This document shows positions 34,440-44,113 of a stretch of 64,000 nucleotides of DNA, one piece after another. The notes below the pieces were generated by a model. The model was not told the DNA's origin. It made no database searches and worked only from the letters and a program-made list of their open reading frames with translations. Both the position numbers and the translations under genes were made by a program. The stretch is from contig CAVOTI010000004.1 in NCBI GenBank assembly GCA_963699105.1, forward strand, positions 124,001 to 188,000, written 5' to 3'. The stretch's first letter is position 1. Every line of letters begins with the position of its first letter. The stretch is from Bog-756 sp963699105 (lineage in GTDB: Bacteria; Actinomycetota; Acidimicrobiia; Acidimicrobiales; RAAP-2).

Positions 34440-35360
34440 ATGGAACTCGACGACTGGTATCCGGTTCCCACCGAACGTGAGGACGTGGGATCCGCTGACG
34501 CCCCCGACAGTTCTTCTCCCCCATCCGACGAAGAATGGCCGCCCATGCCGGCTCTCGTCCCCATCACCCGCTCGGTGGTGCCTGCGGGATGGTACGGCGA
34601 GAGCGGCGCACCCGGTCGGCTTCGATACTGGGACGGGCGTGACTGGACCCGACATGTCACCCCACGGACCACGCCCCGAGACATTCCCAGTCTGAAGCCG
34701 ACGCGGACAGCCGACAATCGAGTCAAGGCGGGACTGGCGGCACTGGGCACCGTCCTCTTGATCATTGCCATCGTCGTCGTCGCCCTCCCCCATGGCACCA
34801 ACACCCCCGAGCGGACGGCGACCGGCGTCGGGGCGACCACGGTACCGCCCCCATCAGAGGGTCATCACCCGGCGCCGGTCACCAGTGCCCACCAACCGGC
34901 CGAGCCTCCGGCGGCAACTTCGCCGCCCACCAGCGCGCCGCCGCCGGCCACGCAACCGGCGCCGGCGGCGCCGGCCATCAGCCCACATCCGGGGTCGTCG
35001 ATCAACGCCAGCTCCACCACATCCAAGTTCGTGTCGGACCTGGCCCAGGTCGGTGACGATGAGACTGCCATCGCAAACACTGCCGGCACGGCCGAAAGCT
35101 CGGGGGATCTGGAACAAGTCGGAACCGACTGCGGAACGCTGTCGGCCCACCTCGGAGCTCTGCAGGGAGACGCGGTTCCGAGCACCCTGACGCCGATCGA
35201 GCAGACCGGGTTGACCGACCTCGAGAGCGACCTCACCGACGCCGCCAATGACTGCGTCCAAGGAGTCGGCAACCACCAGATGGCCACCATCATTGCCGCC
35301 GTCAATCTGTTCTCGTCGGCGGGCAGCCTCATCAATCAGCTCGACAGCCAATTGTCGTAG
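34440..35360 (+). CDS. DUF2510-domain single-pass membrane protein
   Basis: 306 aa; ATG 34440 behind a GGAG. The DUF2510 motif AGWYGESGAPGRLRYWDGRDW is at ~45-66, a domain found on the cytoplasmic side of many actinobacterial membrane proteins. One transmembrane helix follows (AALGTVLLIIAIVVVALPH), then ~70 residues of Pro/Ala/Thr linker. A C-terminal external helical domain ends the protein (FVSDLAQVGDDETAIANTAG; LTPIEQTGLTDLESDLTDAA) with two Cys (DCGTL, DCVQG). No enzymatic motif. Codon use fits neighbours. Confidence 0.75.
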   Translation: MELDDWYPVPTEREDVGSADAPDSSSPPSDEEWPPMPALVPITRSVVPAGWYGESGAPGRLRYWDGRDWTRHVTPRTTPRDIPSLKPTRTADNRVKAGLAALGTVLLIIAIVVVALPHGTNTPERTATGVGATTVPPPSEGHHPAPVTSAHQPAEPPAATSPPTSAPPPATQPAPAAPAISPHPGSSINASSTTSKFVSDLAQVGDDETAIANTAGTAESSGDLEQVGTDCGTLSAHLGALQGDAVPSTLTPIEQTGLTDLESDLTDAANDCVQGVGNHQMATIIAAVNLFSSAGSLINQLDSQLS

Positions 35361-35449
35361 CCGTCCACGGGCCGGGAGCCTGACCGGGCGAACCGGGGCC
35401 GACCAGAGCCCGACAGTGGCCACGCGGTCCACCATCAGCCGGTCGGCGT

Positions 35450-36646
35450 TCAGGCCGGTTCGAACTCCAGCGGCAAGTGATCGGCTTGCCGAATTCCGGT
35501 GGAGAAATGGACCTCGACACCTTCGGGGATCCGGTAGTCGGGGATCCGACGGTGGAGTTCTTCCATGGTCACCCGCAGCTCCAGGCGGGCGAGATGGGCT
35601 CCGAGGCACGAGTGGTTGCTTCCGCCAAACGCCACGTGACGATTTGGGTGACGCAGAAAATCGACATCGGGGTCGGGAAACTCGGATTCGTCATCGTTGG
35701 CCGCTCCGATCGCCAGCATGACGCCGTCGCCTGCCTGCAACCGCTTCCCGCCGATTTCGACATCCTCCTTGATCGACCGCGGGATGACCATCACCGGAGT
35801 GAGCCACCTCAGGAGCTCCTCGACTGCCGCGGGGATGATCGAGGGATCCACCACCAGCTGCCGGCGGTGGTCGGGATGGGTAGCCAGAAAGGCGACCATG
35901 CAGTCGAGAGTGGCCGTCACGGTATCGAGGCCACCGAGCAGCAAGAGATGGGCGATACCCAGGAGTTCGACCTCGCTCAACGGTTCACCGTCGATGGTGG
36001 AATGAACGATACGGGACAGCAGGCCGTCCAGGGGTGTCTGCCGGCAACGGGCGATAAGGCCGCGGAAGTACTCACTGATCTCGTGGGCCACTCGGGTGCG
36101 GATGCGTTGTGCCTCCTCGAAATCACCCGGTTCGGCTGGAGGCCTGATCGAATCATCCCGCCAGCGCAGAAAAAGGGGGAGATCTTCCTCGGGCAGTCCC
36201 ATGAGGGCCAAAAAGAGCTCCGACGGAAGGGGCGTGGCAATCTCCTGGTGGAAATCGAATTTTCCACGGGGCGCAACCTCGTCGATCAGCCCCCGGACGA
36301 TTCGCCTCACTTCGGGCTCCAGTTGCTGGATCTCCCGGGGGACGAATTGCGGGCTCAACAGACGTCGGTACTTCGTGTGCTGGGGAGGATCGAATTCCAG
36401 TGGGATCAGCGGCTGCTCGCCGATGCCGAGACCGCCTCCGGCCGAAGTGAAGTATTCGGGATGGCGCAGCGCCCAGATCACGTCCTCATAGCGAGAAATG
36501 ACCACCACGGCGCTGTCCCCCATCGCCACGCGAGCCACCGGACACTCCTGGCGGATGCGCCGATAGGCAGGGTGGGGCTCATCGGCCACCGACGGCGAAA
36601 AGAGGGAACTGGCGGCATCGGGTTCCACCCGGGGATCAGGCGTCAT
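35450..36646 (-). CDS. Cytochrome P450
   Basis: 398 aa soluble bacterial class I P450. The I-helix LLLGGLDTVTATL supplies the Gly-x-Asp-Thr oxygen-activation pair. ExxR is in AVEELLRWLTPVMVIPR. The heme loop AFGGSNHSCLGAHLARLEL holds the cysteine ligand, with a C-terminal substrate-recognition strand after it. The N-terminus (MTPDPRVEPDAASSLFSP) is normal, with no membrane anchor. It needs ferredoxin and reductase partners, which are not adjacent. Substrate unknown; steroid- or terpenoid-type CYP125/CYP142-like proteins share this layout. Confidence 0.9.
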   Translation of the reverse strand: MTPDPRVEPDAASSLFSPSVADEPHPAYRRIRQECPVARVAMGDSAVVVISRYEDVIWALRHPEYFTSAGGGLGIGEQPLIPLEFDPPQHTKYRRLLSPQFVPREIQQLEPEVRRIVRGLIDEVAPRGKFDFHQEIATPLPSELFLALMGLPEEDLPLFLRWRDDSIRPPAEPGDFEEAQRIRTRVAHEISEYFRGLIARCRQTPLDGLLSRIVHSTIDGEPLSEVELLGIAHLLLLGGLDTVTATLDCMVAFLATHPDHRRQLVVDPSIIPAAVEELLRWLTPVMVIPRSIKEDVEIGGKRLQAGDGVMLAIGAANDDESEFPDPDVDFLRHPNRHVAFGGSNHSCLGAHLARLELRVTMEELHRRIPDYRIPEGVEVHFSTGIRQADHLPLEFEPA

Positions 36647-36741
36647 AGGTTTCGGCGATCACCATAGGACCCCGGTTGTGGCAGGTCTAGCGGTGCCCCG
36701 CCCGTGCCGGGTTGTCGCTGCCTGAAATGGGATCGCCGAGG

Positions 36742-36915
36742 TCAGGCGGTCGACCGATGCCGCAGGGTCTCCGCTGTACCGGTGGCCACGGCCACGGCCA
36801 CGGCGGCAGTGAGGAACGGGATCACAAACAGAGCGGTGTGCACGTTCGTCGTCGATGCGATCTCGCCGATGAAGATAGGAGCCACCACGTACCCGGACTG
36901 CCCTGTTACGCCCTG
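36742..36915 (-). pseudogene. MFS transporter C-terminal remnant
   Basis: The last ~55 codons of a major-facilitator transporter: GYVVAPIFIGEIASTTNVHT followed by the final hydrophobic helix ALFVIPFLTAAVAVAVATG and a basic tail ending TLRHRSTA. The upstream part of the open frame (36916-37074) does not look like transporter sequence and reads backwards over the HAD remnant, so the rest of the gene has been lost by deletion. It forms a junction with the HAD fragment on the opposite strand. Confidence 0.6.
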
Positions 36916-36916
36916 A

Positions 36917-37144
36917 CCAACATGGAGGCAGAAACGTATCCTCTCCGCCTCGATCGATTCCCGGTCCTTCATGCGGCTGCTCGCCCGATTCGGACTGACG
37001 CCCGATACGACATTGATGATCGACGATACGAAGGAGAACCTCGAGGCGGCCGGCAGATTGGTAATCCAGACCACCCTGTCCCGCTCGTCTGACCGGCTCC
37101 GGGTGCAGCTCGAGGCTGCCGCAGTTCTCGGCTCCGACAGCTGA
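36917..37144 (+). pseudogene. HAD-family hydrolase C-terminal remnant
   Basis: An open frame after TGA 36914 gives SFMRLLARFGLTPDTTLMID followed by DTKENLEAAGRLVIQTT and ending at TGA 37144. This is the last third of a haloacid-dehalogenase-type phosphatase; the IDDTKEN part is motif IV with its acidic pair. Motif I (the nucleophile Asp) and the cap are absent, so it is a truncated gene rather than a start-site problem. It meets the MFS remnant of the opposite strand at ~36916, marking a deletion or rearrangement point. Confidence 0.6.
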
Positions 37145-37262
37145 GCCTCGGGCCCGTGTGTTCAGCTGAATTACGCCGATCGAGGGCTCGACTACTTAGA
37201 CCGTGCGGCCCCGCCCGTGCATCGATATTCTGTGGATCGAGCGGAGGGCGGAGGTGGGTTAC

Positions 37263-37814
37263 ATGCGTATTCGTCGGGTAGCCGCGGTCGTGGTGGCCGG
37301 TGTGACGGTGATGACCATGACGGGAGTCGCACTGCTACCGGGGTCGGCCTGGGCCAAAACACCGTTGGGGACCGGCACTTACGGCTGCGGTGTGGTCGCC
37401 ATTGAAGGAAGCATCTCGTTGAACCGGCCTTGGAGTGATACCGGAAAGGGCGTCGTGAAGGCGACCGTCTCTGCCAGTATTCCGGGTTGTACGGGCGGTT
37501 CACCCGGTCCGGGCGTCGTCACCGTTTCGGGAACGTTTACGTTTCCGAATGGGGGAAATGGCTGCTCGAACGGCAGCAACGCCACGGCCAAGCTGAAGCT
37601 CACCTACAACAGCCCGGTCAAGGCGAGCAAGTTCACCGGAAGCTTCTTTGTCGACCCGGTGGCAATGGTCAGTCCGGCCTACGCCGACACCGTCACGGGT
37701 TCGTACCCGTTGTCCGGTGCGACGCTTCTTCTCGGAGGGGGCGAACACTCAGGCCAATGTTCGACGGGCATAACTTCGTTGGAAATGACACAAGCTGAGT
37801 CCTACGGGCTGTAG
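37263..37814 (+). CDS. Secreted hypothetical protein
   Basis: 183 aa; ATG 37263 with GCGGAGGT upstream. A clear signal peptide (AAVVVAGVTVMTMTGVALLP, cleavage near AWAKT) precedes a Gly/Ser/Thr-rich beta-type domain (TYGCGVVAIEGSISLNRPW; GVVTVSGTFTFPNGGNGCSN; ATLLLGGGEHSGQCSTGITS) with four Cys that could form two disulfides. No catalytic motif is recognisable. Base composition is lower in GC than neighbours, with more A/T at third positions, hinting at different ancestry. Confidence 0.65.
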   Translation: MRIRRVAAVVVAGVTVMTMTGVALLPGSAWAKTPLGTGTYGCGVVAIEGSISLNRPWSDTGKGVVKATVSASIPGCTGGSPGPGVVTVSGTFTFPNGGNGCSNGSNATAKLKLTYNSPVKASKFTGSFFVDPVAMVSPAYADTVTGSYPLSGATLLLGGGEHSGQCSTGITSLEMTQAESYGL

Positions 37815-37966
37815 GTCACTCCGCCAACATTCTTCAGCCCTGTCGTCCCACGTCGCCAGGAGCTCGAAACCGGATAAAGCGTGGAGTCGTCCCGGTTGAG
37901 AGATTGTCGTCATTCGTTCGGCTCACCTGTCCACCGCGGAACCGGGGCCGGAGCGGCTGCCCATCT

Positions 37967-38284
37967 CTACATGACTTTGTCGACGTGCTCGACCTGCAGG
38001 CCACACCCAACGAGGGCGGCGACCACGGCATCGTGGCTCCGACTGAAGAACCTGAAACAGGCGATACTGCCATCTACCCGAGCAACAAGAGCGCTATGTC
38101 CGTCCGCCTTCACAAGGGCGATCTCATCGAGCGGCGAGTACCACTCCGACCGCAGAGGATATTTGGCGATGAGCTCCACTCCATCCGCCCCGATTGAGAT
38201 TCGGGCAAACGGCCAACTGGTGCCGATGATGCCAAATGCAGTCTGTACGGACAGGCGAACTCCCATGAACGTCTGCTGGGTCAC
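37967..38284 (-). CDS. Hypothetical protein, PH-like beta fold
   Basis: 105 aa. Alternating strands (GVRLSVQTAFGIIGTSWPFA; RISIGADGVELIAKYPLRSE; ALVARVDGSIACFRFFS) followed by a C-terminal helix (SHDAVVAALVGCGLQVEHV) give the signature of a single pleckstrin-homology-like barrel, as in many small actinobacterial proteins. There is no signal or membrane segment. ATG 38284 is the first Met and lacks a clear Shine-Dalgarno. No functional context; the neighbours are a secreted protein and a HAD phosphatase. Confidence 0.55.
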   Translation of the reverse strand: MTQQTFMGVRLSVQTAFGIIGTSWPFARISIGADGVELIAKYPLRSEWYSPLDEIALVKADGHSALVARVDGSIACFRFFSRSHDAVVAALVGCGLQVEHVDKVM

Positions 38285-38420
38285 CGCTCATGGATTCTAG
38301 TGGCCGAGGTCAACTCGAACGGAGCGACTCAGGCCGTTGGGCGCATGAGGCACTCTGGGTCCAACGGCCTTAAACTGCCCACCGTCGCCGGGGAGTTGGG
38401 ACACCTCGCCGTCCAGATGA

Positions 38421-39053
38421 TCACTCGGCACGGAGCTTCGCTGGAAGATCCAGCATTTCTTGGAAGACCACCGCGCCTTCGATCGAGAGCTGCTCGGCAC
38501 TGGCCACGCCACCGGCGAATGCGAAAACTGTCATTCCCTCCGCAAGTCCAGCCGTTACGCCCGATGGGCTGTCTTCGACCACGGCACATCGGGCGGGTGC
38601 TACACCCATGCTCTCCGCCGCCATGTCAGGTGCTGGCTTGCCGTGCTCCACTTCGTCCACACTGAAGATGCGACCAACGAATCGATCGAAGAGTCCGGTT
38701 TTACCCAAGGTGAATTGCATCTTGTCGTGGCTCCCGCTGGAGGCCACACACATGGGCGTCGTGATCTCATCGAGTACCTGCACGGCCCCCGGGACGGCGA
38801 CAAGCTCTCGTTCGAACACTTCCCGATAGCGGGGTTCGAACTCAGAGTCCCAATCGACACTGCGGGCGAGGTGCCGTTCGATCTCCTGGTGCATGTGGTC
38901 AGCCGAGCGCCCGACGAACCGCTCAACTATGTCGGCTTCCGTCAGGGGCCACCCGAGCCCCGAGAGGATCTCCGCTTCCGTTCGGACGGCGAGCCGTTCG
39001 CTGTCCACCAGCACCCCGTCGCAGTCGAAGATGACCAACTCGAAGCGGCTCAC
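38421..39053 (-). CDS. HAD-superfamily phosphatase (beta-phosphoglucomutase-like)
   Basis: 210 aa. Motif I is FDCDGVLVDSE (nucleophile and acid/base Asp). A helical cap follows (EAEILSGLGWPLTEADIVER), then motif II CVASSGS, motif III Lys in EHGKPAPDM and motif IV VVEDSPSGVTAG. The subfamily matches beta-phosphoglucomutase/YieH-like phosphatases acting on phosphosugars. GTG 39053 sits exactly seven bases after a TAGGAT box (39061-39066), indicating a leaderless transcript and settling the start. It has no operon partner downstream. Confidence 0.88.
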   Translation of the reverse strand: MSRFELVIFDCDGVLVDSERLAVRTEAEILSGLGWPLTEADIVERFVGRSADHMHQEIERHLARSVDWDSEFEPRYREVFERELVAVPGAVQVLDEITTPMCVASSGSHDKMQFTLGKTGLFDRFVGRIFSVDEVEHGKPAPDMAAESMGVAPARCAVVEDSPSGVTAGLAEGMTVFAFAGGVASAEQLSIEGAVVFQEMLDLPAKLRAE

Positions 39054-39060
39054 CAGGACG

Positions 39061-39066
39061 ATCCTA
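39061..39066 (-). promoter_or_regulatory. -10 box of leaderless HAD phosphatase gene
   Basis: TAGGAT on the minus strand with seven bases to GTG 39053 and no Shine-Dalgarno. Confidence 0.45.
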
Positions 39067-39176
39067 CGGTCTTGGCATCGGGGACGAGCTCATTGAGGAG
39101 CTGCCGTGCTCGAGCACCCCGATCCATCGGATGGCTCCGGTGCCCACCGCCGACCGACGACCGGCGACCGGCGACC

Positions 39177-39773
39177 TCAGTGTCGAGTGCCGTTCGGCAT
39201 CCCGATCTCGGTGAGCCAGTCGGCCACCAAATCGGCAACCTCGGCTTGGCGGTTCCGGAGCGAGTGGTCGCCGTCCAAGAAGATCAAGGTGACCGGCCCG
39301 GGGATCGCCGCGGTCTGGCGTTCGATCTCGTCTGGGGTGCCAAGGGCATCTCGACGACCACTGATGAAGAGGCAGGGAACATGCAGCTCGGGAAAATGTC
39401 CGGTCCGGAGCCGTTCGGGCGTCCCCGGCGGATGAAGCGGGTAGCTGACGAGGACGAGGGCGGCTGCCTCCAGACCCTCGGCGACCGCCATCGAGCACAT
39501 CCGGCCGCCCATCGATCGGCCCCCCACGGCGATGGCGAAATTGTGCACGCCGAGCCGTTCAGCCAACTGCAAGGCGGCCGTCCGCACCGAGTCGATGCAC
39601 ACGTCCGGTGGGTCCGGCCGACGCCGGCCTGCCGCCCGTCCGGGGAACTCGATCCGATCCACGACCAGTCCGCGCCCGGTCACCGCCCCGTCGATTGCCA
39701 CCAGGGCGGGCTGGTCCCTGCCGGCACCGGCCCCTGGAGTCAGCAACAGGGCGGAAATGCCCGCTCGGGTCAT
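39177..39773 (-). CDS. Alpha/beta-hydrolase of the COG3571 (KANL3/Tex30-like) group
   Basis: 198 aa from the internal ATG 39773 (MTRAGISALLL), preferred because the upstream codons do not resemble the family. It has LLLTPGAGAGRDQPALVAID, the nucleophile elbow VGGRSMGGRMCS, VSYPLHPPG, the acid region FISGRRDALGTPDEIE and a late FLDGDHSLR His. These are the landmarks of the small dienelactone-hydrolase-like COG3571 proteins. Cytosolic; substrate unknown. It is divergent from the MMPL transporter. Confidence 0.78.
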   Translation of the reverse strand: MTRAGISALLLTPGAGAGRDQPALVAIDGAVTGRGLVVDRIEFPGRAAGRRRPDPPDVCIDSVRTAALQLAERLGVHNFAIAVGGRSMGGRMCSMAVAEGLEAAALVLVSYPLHPPGTPERLRTGHFPELHVPCLFISGRRDALGTPDEIERQTAAIPGPVTLIFLDGDHSLRNRQAEVADLVADWLTEIGMPNGTRH

Positions 39774-39990
39774 GCGGTCATCTTGGCCTCGGGCCCAGGA
39801 CGGCGCCAACACGTCCGCCGTTCCCGGGGTTCGGGTGCCGGTCCCAACCGGGATAAGCTGGCCGGCGAATTGGACGGGGGTGTGCGACTCCCCTCGGATT
39901 GCTGCTTGCGGTTGAGCAGTTCACCGCGGATTGACCGACTGTCGATCTGGATCCATTGGCGATCCACAGTTCCAGGAGAGGAGTGCGCCG

Positions 39991-42387
39991 GTGGACCACG
40001 CCTTTGGTGCTCTGGGCCGCTGGGTCGTCAAATTCCGATGGCTCATCATCGGCATATGGGTGGTGGGGACGATCTTCGCCGTCAAATCCCTGCCCTCCCT
40101 GAGCAGCCAGGTGAACAACGACAACAGCCAGTTCCTGCCGTCGACGGCGCCGAGCAATCAAGCCGCCAACTCTCGCCCAACCTCTCATCGGTTCCACCAG
40201 CCAATCCCCGATACCGGTGGTGGCCGTCACGTCGGATCCCCCGCTGACGACCGGAGATCAGGAGTCCCTCCACCAGCTTTCGGCCGAACTGGCCAAGGTA
40301 CCCACCGTCGAGACGGTGCGCTTTCTGGCTGAATCGCCCAACCGGGACGCCGCTCAGCTGCTGGTGACCTCGTCGACCCAGCCGTTCGGTCCGACCGGGC
40401 CGAAGACGCTCATCGACAACCTGCAGTCAGCTCTCGATCGGGCTGATCTGCCACCACACCTCCACGTGGAACTGGCCGGAGCCATCGTCACCGACGTGGC
40501 CAACAACGCCAAGTCGAGCAAGCAGGGCAACGCCATCCAGCTCTTCTCCATCCTGTTCATCATCGTCCTACTGCTGGTCATCTTCCGATCGGCGCTGGCG
40601 CCTTTTGTCACCTTGATCCCCCCGGTTTTGGTGCTCGGACTCTCCGGCTCGTTCATCGGGGCCCTCGGCTCCCACGGGCTGAAGATCTCTTTCTTCACGC
40701 AGATCCTGCTGATCGTGCTCATCCTGGGCGCCGGGACCGACTACGGGCTCTTTTTGGTCTTCCGAGTGCGCGAGGAACTGCTGGCCGGACGGCCGCCCAA
40801 AGAAGCCGTCGCCTTTGCCGTCAGCCGGGTGGGCGAGTCGATCTCCGCCTCGGCCGGCACGGTGGTGGTCGCCCTGCTCACCCTGTTGCTCGCCAGCTTC
40901 GGGATCTACCACGACCTCGGCGTGCCCCTGGCTATCGGGATCGTGGTCATGCTGGCCGCCGGGCTCACCCTGCTTCCGGCCTTGCTCACCGTGCTCGGCC
41001 GGGCCGTGCTTCTGGCCGTCGAAGACGGCGCCCCGGACTCACGCCGACGGTGTCTGGGGTCGGATCGCCGGTCGCCTGGTGCAGCGTCCGGCCCTGACCT
41101 TGACCATCGGCGTGGTCATCTTCGGGGTACTGGCCCTATTCGCAGCGGGGTTCAAACCCGGAGGGTTCGGTGGCGATATCACGCCGCCGGCCGGCACCAA
41201 CGCGGCCCAGGGCGCCGCCGCCCTGGCCACGTACTTTCCGCAGGCCAGCTCCAACCCGACCAACCTGGTGATGCAGTTCGGCACCTCGACATGGCAGGAC
41301 CCGTCGGTGCTGGAAGAGGCGACGACGGGTCTCCGAGGCACCGGTGACTTCACCCAGTTGGCCGGTCCTCTCGATCCCAATGGCACTGCCATCACCGCCC
41401 AGCAACTGCAGATGCTCCACGCCGAGCTCCCCTCCCCCCAGACCCTGGTCGACGCCAACCAAGTGACGCCCCCGGCCGGGACGTCCATTCCCACCCCTCT
41501 GTACAACGCCTACCTGGCCACGGCCCGCTACATCAGCAGCGACGGAACGACGGTCCAGTGGGAAGCCGGCCTAGGGCCGGAGACCCGAGCACTACCGCCG
41601 CCCTCAACGCGGTGCCGGCCATCCGGACCGGCGTGGCCTCGGTGGCCCACCGGGTCGGGGGCCACGGCCAACGGGGTGGCCGGTGAGGCTCCGGCTCTCT
41701 ATGACGTGAGCAACATCTCCGATGGCGATCTCCGTCACATCGTCCCGGTGGCCGTGCTGGCCATCGGCATCGTATTGGCCCTGGTCCTGCGGAGCCTGAT
41801 CGCGCCGATTTACCTCATCCTCAGTGTGGTGCTCTCCTATCTGGCATCGCTCGGCATCTCGGTCATCGTGTTCATCAAGGTCGGGCGATTCGGGTGGGAT
41901 CGTCTTTCTCTTACCCTTCTTGATGTTCATCTTCCTTTTGGCCCTGGGTGAGGACTACAACATCCTGGTCATGACCCGCATCCGCGAGGAGGCAAAGGGG
42001 CGTCCGTTGCGCTCGGCGGTGGTGAGGGCGGTGGGAGCCACCGGGCCGACCGTGACATCGGCCGGTCTCGTGCTGGCGGGCACCTTCGCCGTGCTGGCCG
42101 TCGTCGGTGGAAGCGGGTCGGGCAATGGCCAGATCCGTCAGATCGGCTTCGGCCTGGCCATCGGGATCCTTCTCGACACCTTCGTGGTGAGAACAGTGCT
42201 GGTGCCGTCGACGGTGTCGTTGCTCGGTCGCTGGAATTGGTGGCCTTCGGCCATGGGGCGGCCGACCGTCGGTGGCGCTCCCGCCGATGAAGACAGCCTC
42301 GGGAGTGGACCGGCCGGCGAGGGGTCCGACAGAGGAAAGCGGGCCCCGGGCGGATCCGATCGTGACCAGCCGGTCGTGCCTTCATAG
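39991..42387 (+). CDS. MMPL/RND-family transporter, multiply frame-broken
   Basis: About 800 aa when pieced together, from GTG 39991 (Shine-Dalgarno GGAGAGGAG). Piece 1: GRWVVKFRWLIIGIWVVGTI, the first helix. Piece 2 (~40165-41035): the first transmembrane bundle (NAIQLFSILFIIVLLLVIFR; LIVLILGAGTDYGLFLVFRV, with the GTDY motif). Piece 3 (~41035-41900): the second extracytoplasmic domain and DLRHIVPVAVLAIGIVLALV. Piece 4: FLMFIFLLALGEDYNILVMT (second GxDY-type motif) to the stop. At least five frame changes (~40165, ~41035, ~41578, ~41660, ~41900). It would export lipids or small molecules using the proton gradient. The break density is the highest in the window, so a true pseudogene is possible. 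Confidence 0.8.
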
Positions 42388-42625
42388 ACCTGGACGGGTA
42401 ACGCTCCACCCTCGAGCCCAGCCTGGTGAAGCGAGGCACGCCGTCGCTCGGCCAGCCCGAGGATCTCGGGCTCGGCCTCGGCAGTTCAAGCCCCGACGGG
42501 GCCAGACCCGTGCGATTCGACAGAGGCGATCGGGGGAGGCGGCCGACCACCTCTGCCCGCAATTGACAGGCCCTCGACAGCGGGATTCACTGGTCCCGAG
42601 ATCGGGCGAAGGTGGAGGGAGATCC

Positions 42626-44029
42626 ATGGCGGACATTGCCGTAGACACCATAAGCGAGCTCCGGAATTCGATTGAGGGTGAGGTGTCACTTCCCGGCTCG
42701 TCGTCGTACGACAACGCCGTGCGCATCTGGAACGGTGCCGTCACCCGGCGACCGGCCGTCGTGGCCAGTTGCACCACCGCCGGGGACGTCGTTGCCGCCC
42801 TCCAACTGGCCCGGAAGGAAGGCCTGGAGGTATCGGTCCGGGGCGGTGGTCATAACTATGCCGGCAATGCCTTATGCGAAGGCGGCCTGATGATCGACCT
42901 CACTCCCATGAAGACGGTCACAGTGGACGCCGAAGGGCAGCGGGTCAGCTGCGGGGGAGGAACCACTTGGGGGGAGCTCGACGCCGCCACCCAGGCTCAC
43001 GGTCTGGCTGTCCCGGGCGGGTTCATCAGCCACACGGGTGTCGCCGGCTTGACGCTGGGAGGTGGTATCGGTTGGCTGTCGCGACTGGCCGGGCTGTCGT
43101 CTGACAACCTGGTCGGAGCCACGGTGGTGACGGCGGACGGACGGGTGCTGAGAGCGTCGGGCGATGAGAACCCCGACCTCTTCTGGGCCATCCGCGGCGG
43201 CGGTGGCAATTTCGGTGTCATCACCGAATTCGAGTTCCAGCTCCATGGCGTAGGACCCTTGGTGAATCTGGGCCTCTTTTTGTTCAGTCCCGAGCAGGGG
43301 CGTGACCTCTTCCGCTTCGCTCGCCAGTTCGTCCGGGAGCTTCCCGACGAATCGCAGGTCTTTTTGGCCGGACTCAACGCCCCGCCCGAACCCTTCGTAC
43401 CCGAGGAGCTTCAGTTGAGCCCGGTGTTCGGACTGGTGGTGGTGGGGTTGGGTGATGCCGAGGACCATCAACGGCTCATCGCCCCGATCACCGACAGCCT
43501 CAGTCCGATCGTCGAGTTGGTCACTCCCATTCCCTATGTGGACCTCCAGCAGATGTTCGACGCCTCGGCTCCCTGGGGCCTGCACTCTTACGAGAAGGCC
43601 GTCTACGTCGACGATCTGACAGATGGCGTCATCGACGTCATCCTCGAGCACCAGGCCAAGAAGATGTCACCGCTGTCATTCGTTCCGATCTTCAACTTCG
43701 GAGGAGCGTTCCGCCGGGTCGACGAGGAGGCCACCGCCTTCGGTGGGAATCGCGATACCGGCTATGTGATCAATATTTCCGCCACCGCTCTGTCGCCGGA
43801 CGAATTCGATGCCGAGCGGTCGTGGGTCCGAGCCTACTGGTCGGCCCTGCTTCCCCATGCCCGAGGTAGTGGGGGCTACGTGAACTTCATGACCGAGTAC
43901 GACGAGAATCGTGTGCAGAACGCCTACGGAGCAAAGTACCAGCGGCTCCAACAGATCAAAGGCGCCTTCGACCCGGACAACGTCTTCCACCTGAACGCGA
44001 ACATCAAACCTGCCGGACCACCGGCCTGA
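42626..44029 (+). CDS. Berberine-bridge-enzyme-type FAD oxidase
   Basis: 467 aa; ATG 42626 behind GGAGGGAG. The FAD_binding_4 (PCMH) domain has the covalent-flavin His in SVRGGGHNYAGNALCEGG (~75) and the loop GVAGLTLGGGIGWLSR, but no Cys at the second covalent position, so a mono-covalent flavin is expected. The substrate half (LFWAIRGGGGNFGVITEFEF) is followed by the C-terminal BBE motif YQRLQQIKGAFDPDNVFHLN with the N-x-N end. Such enzymes oxidise sugars or alkaloid/polyketide substrates with O2. There is no signal peptide. A strong hairpin overlaps the stop. Confidence 0.92.
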   Translation: MADIAVDTISELRNSIEGEVSLPGSSSYDNAVRIWNGAVTRRPAVVASCTTAGDVVAALQLARKEGLEVSVRGGGHNYAGNALCEGGLMIDLTPMKTVTVDAEGQRVSCGGGTTWGELDAATQAHGLAVPGGFISHTGVAGLTLGGGIGWLSRLAGLSSDNLVGATVVTADGRVLRASGDENPDLFWAIRGGGGNFGVITEFEFQLHGVGPLVNLGLFLFSPEQGRDLFRFARQFVRELPDESQVFLAGLNAPPEPFVPEELQLSPVFGLVVVGLGDAEDHQRLIAPITDSLSPIVELVTPIPYVDLQQMFDASAPWGLHSYEKAVYVDDLTDGVIDVILEHQAKKMSPLSFVPIFNFGGAFRRVDEEATAFGGNRDTGYVINISATALSPDEFDAERSWVRAYWSALLPHARGSGGYVNFMTEYDENRVQNAYGAKYQRLQQIKGAFDPDNVFHLNANIKPAGPPA

Positions 44030-44063
44030 GGTCCGGCGCCCAAAACCTCGCCACCTCAGGCCG
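44022..44063 (+). terminator. Hairpin overlapping the BBE oxidase stop
   Basis: CGGCCTGAGGT and ACCTCAGGCCG form a perfect 11-bp stem with a 20-base loop. The gene's TGA is in the left arm. There is no U-tract. Confidence 0.55.
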
Positions 44064-44113
44064 ATAAGAGCACCTGCTGGTTTGCTCGGGCACGCACAGA
44101 GTATCCGACTGTT

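Noticed and set aside
38460..40247. 595-aa plus-strand frame opposite the HAD and hydrolase genes
   Set aside because: Shadow of two minus-strand genes with full catalytic motifs.
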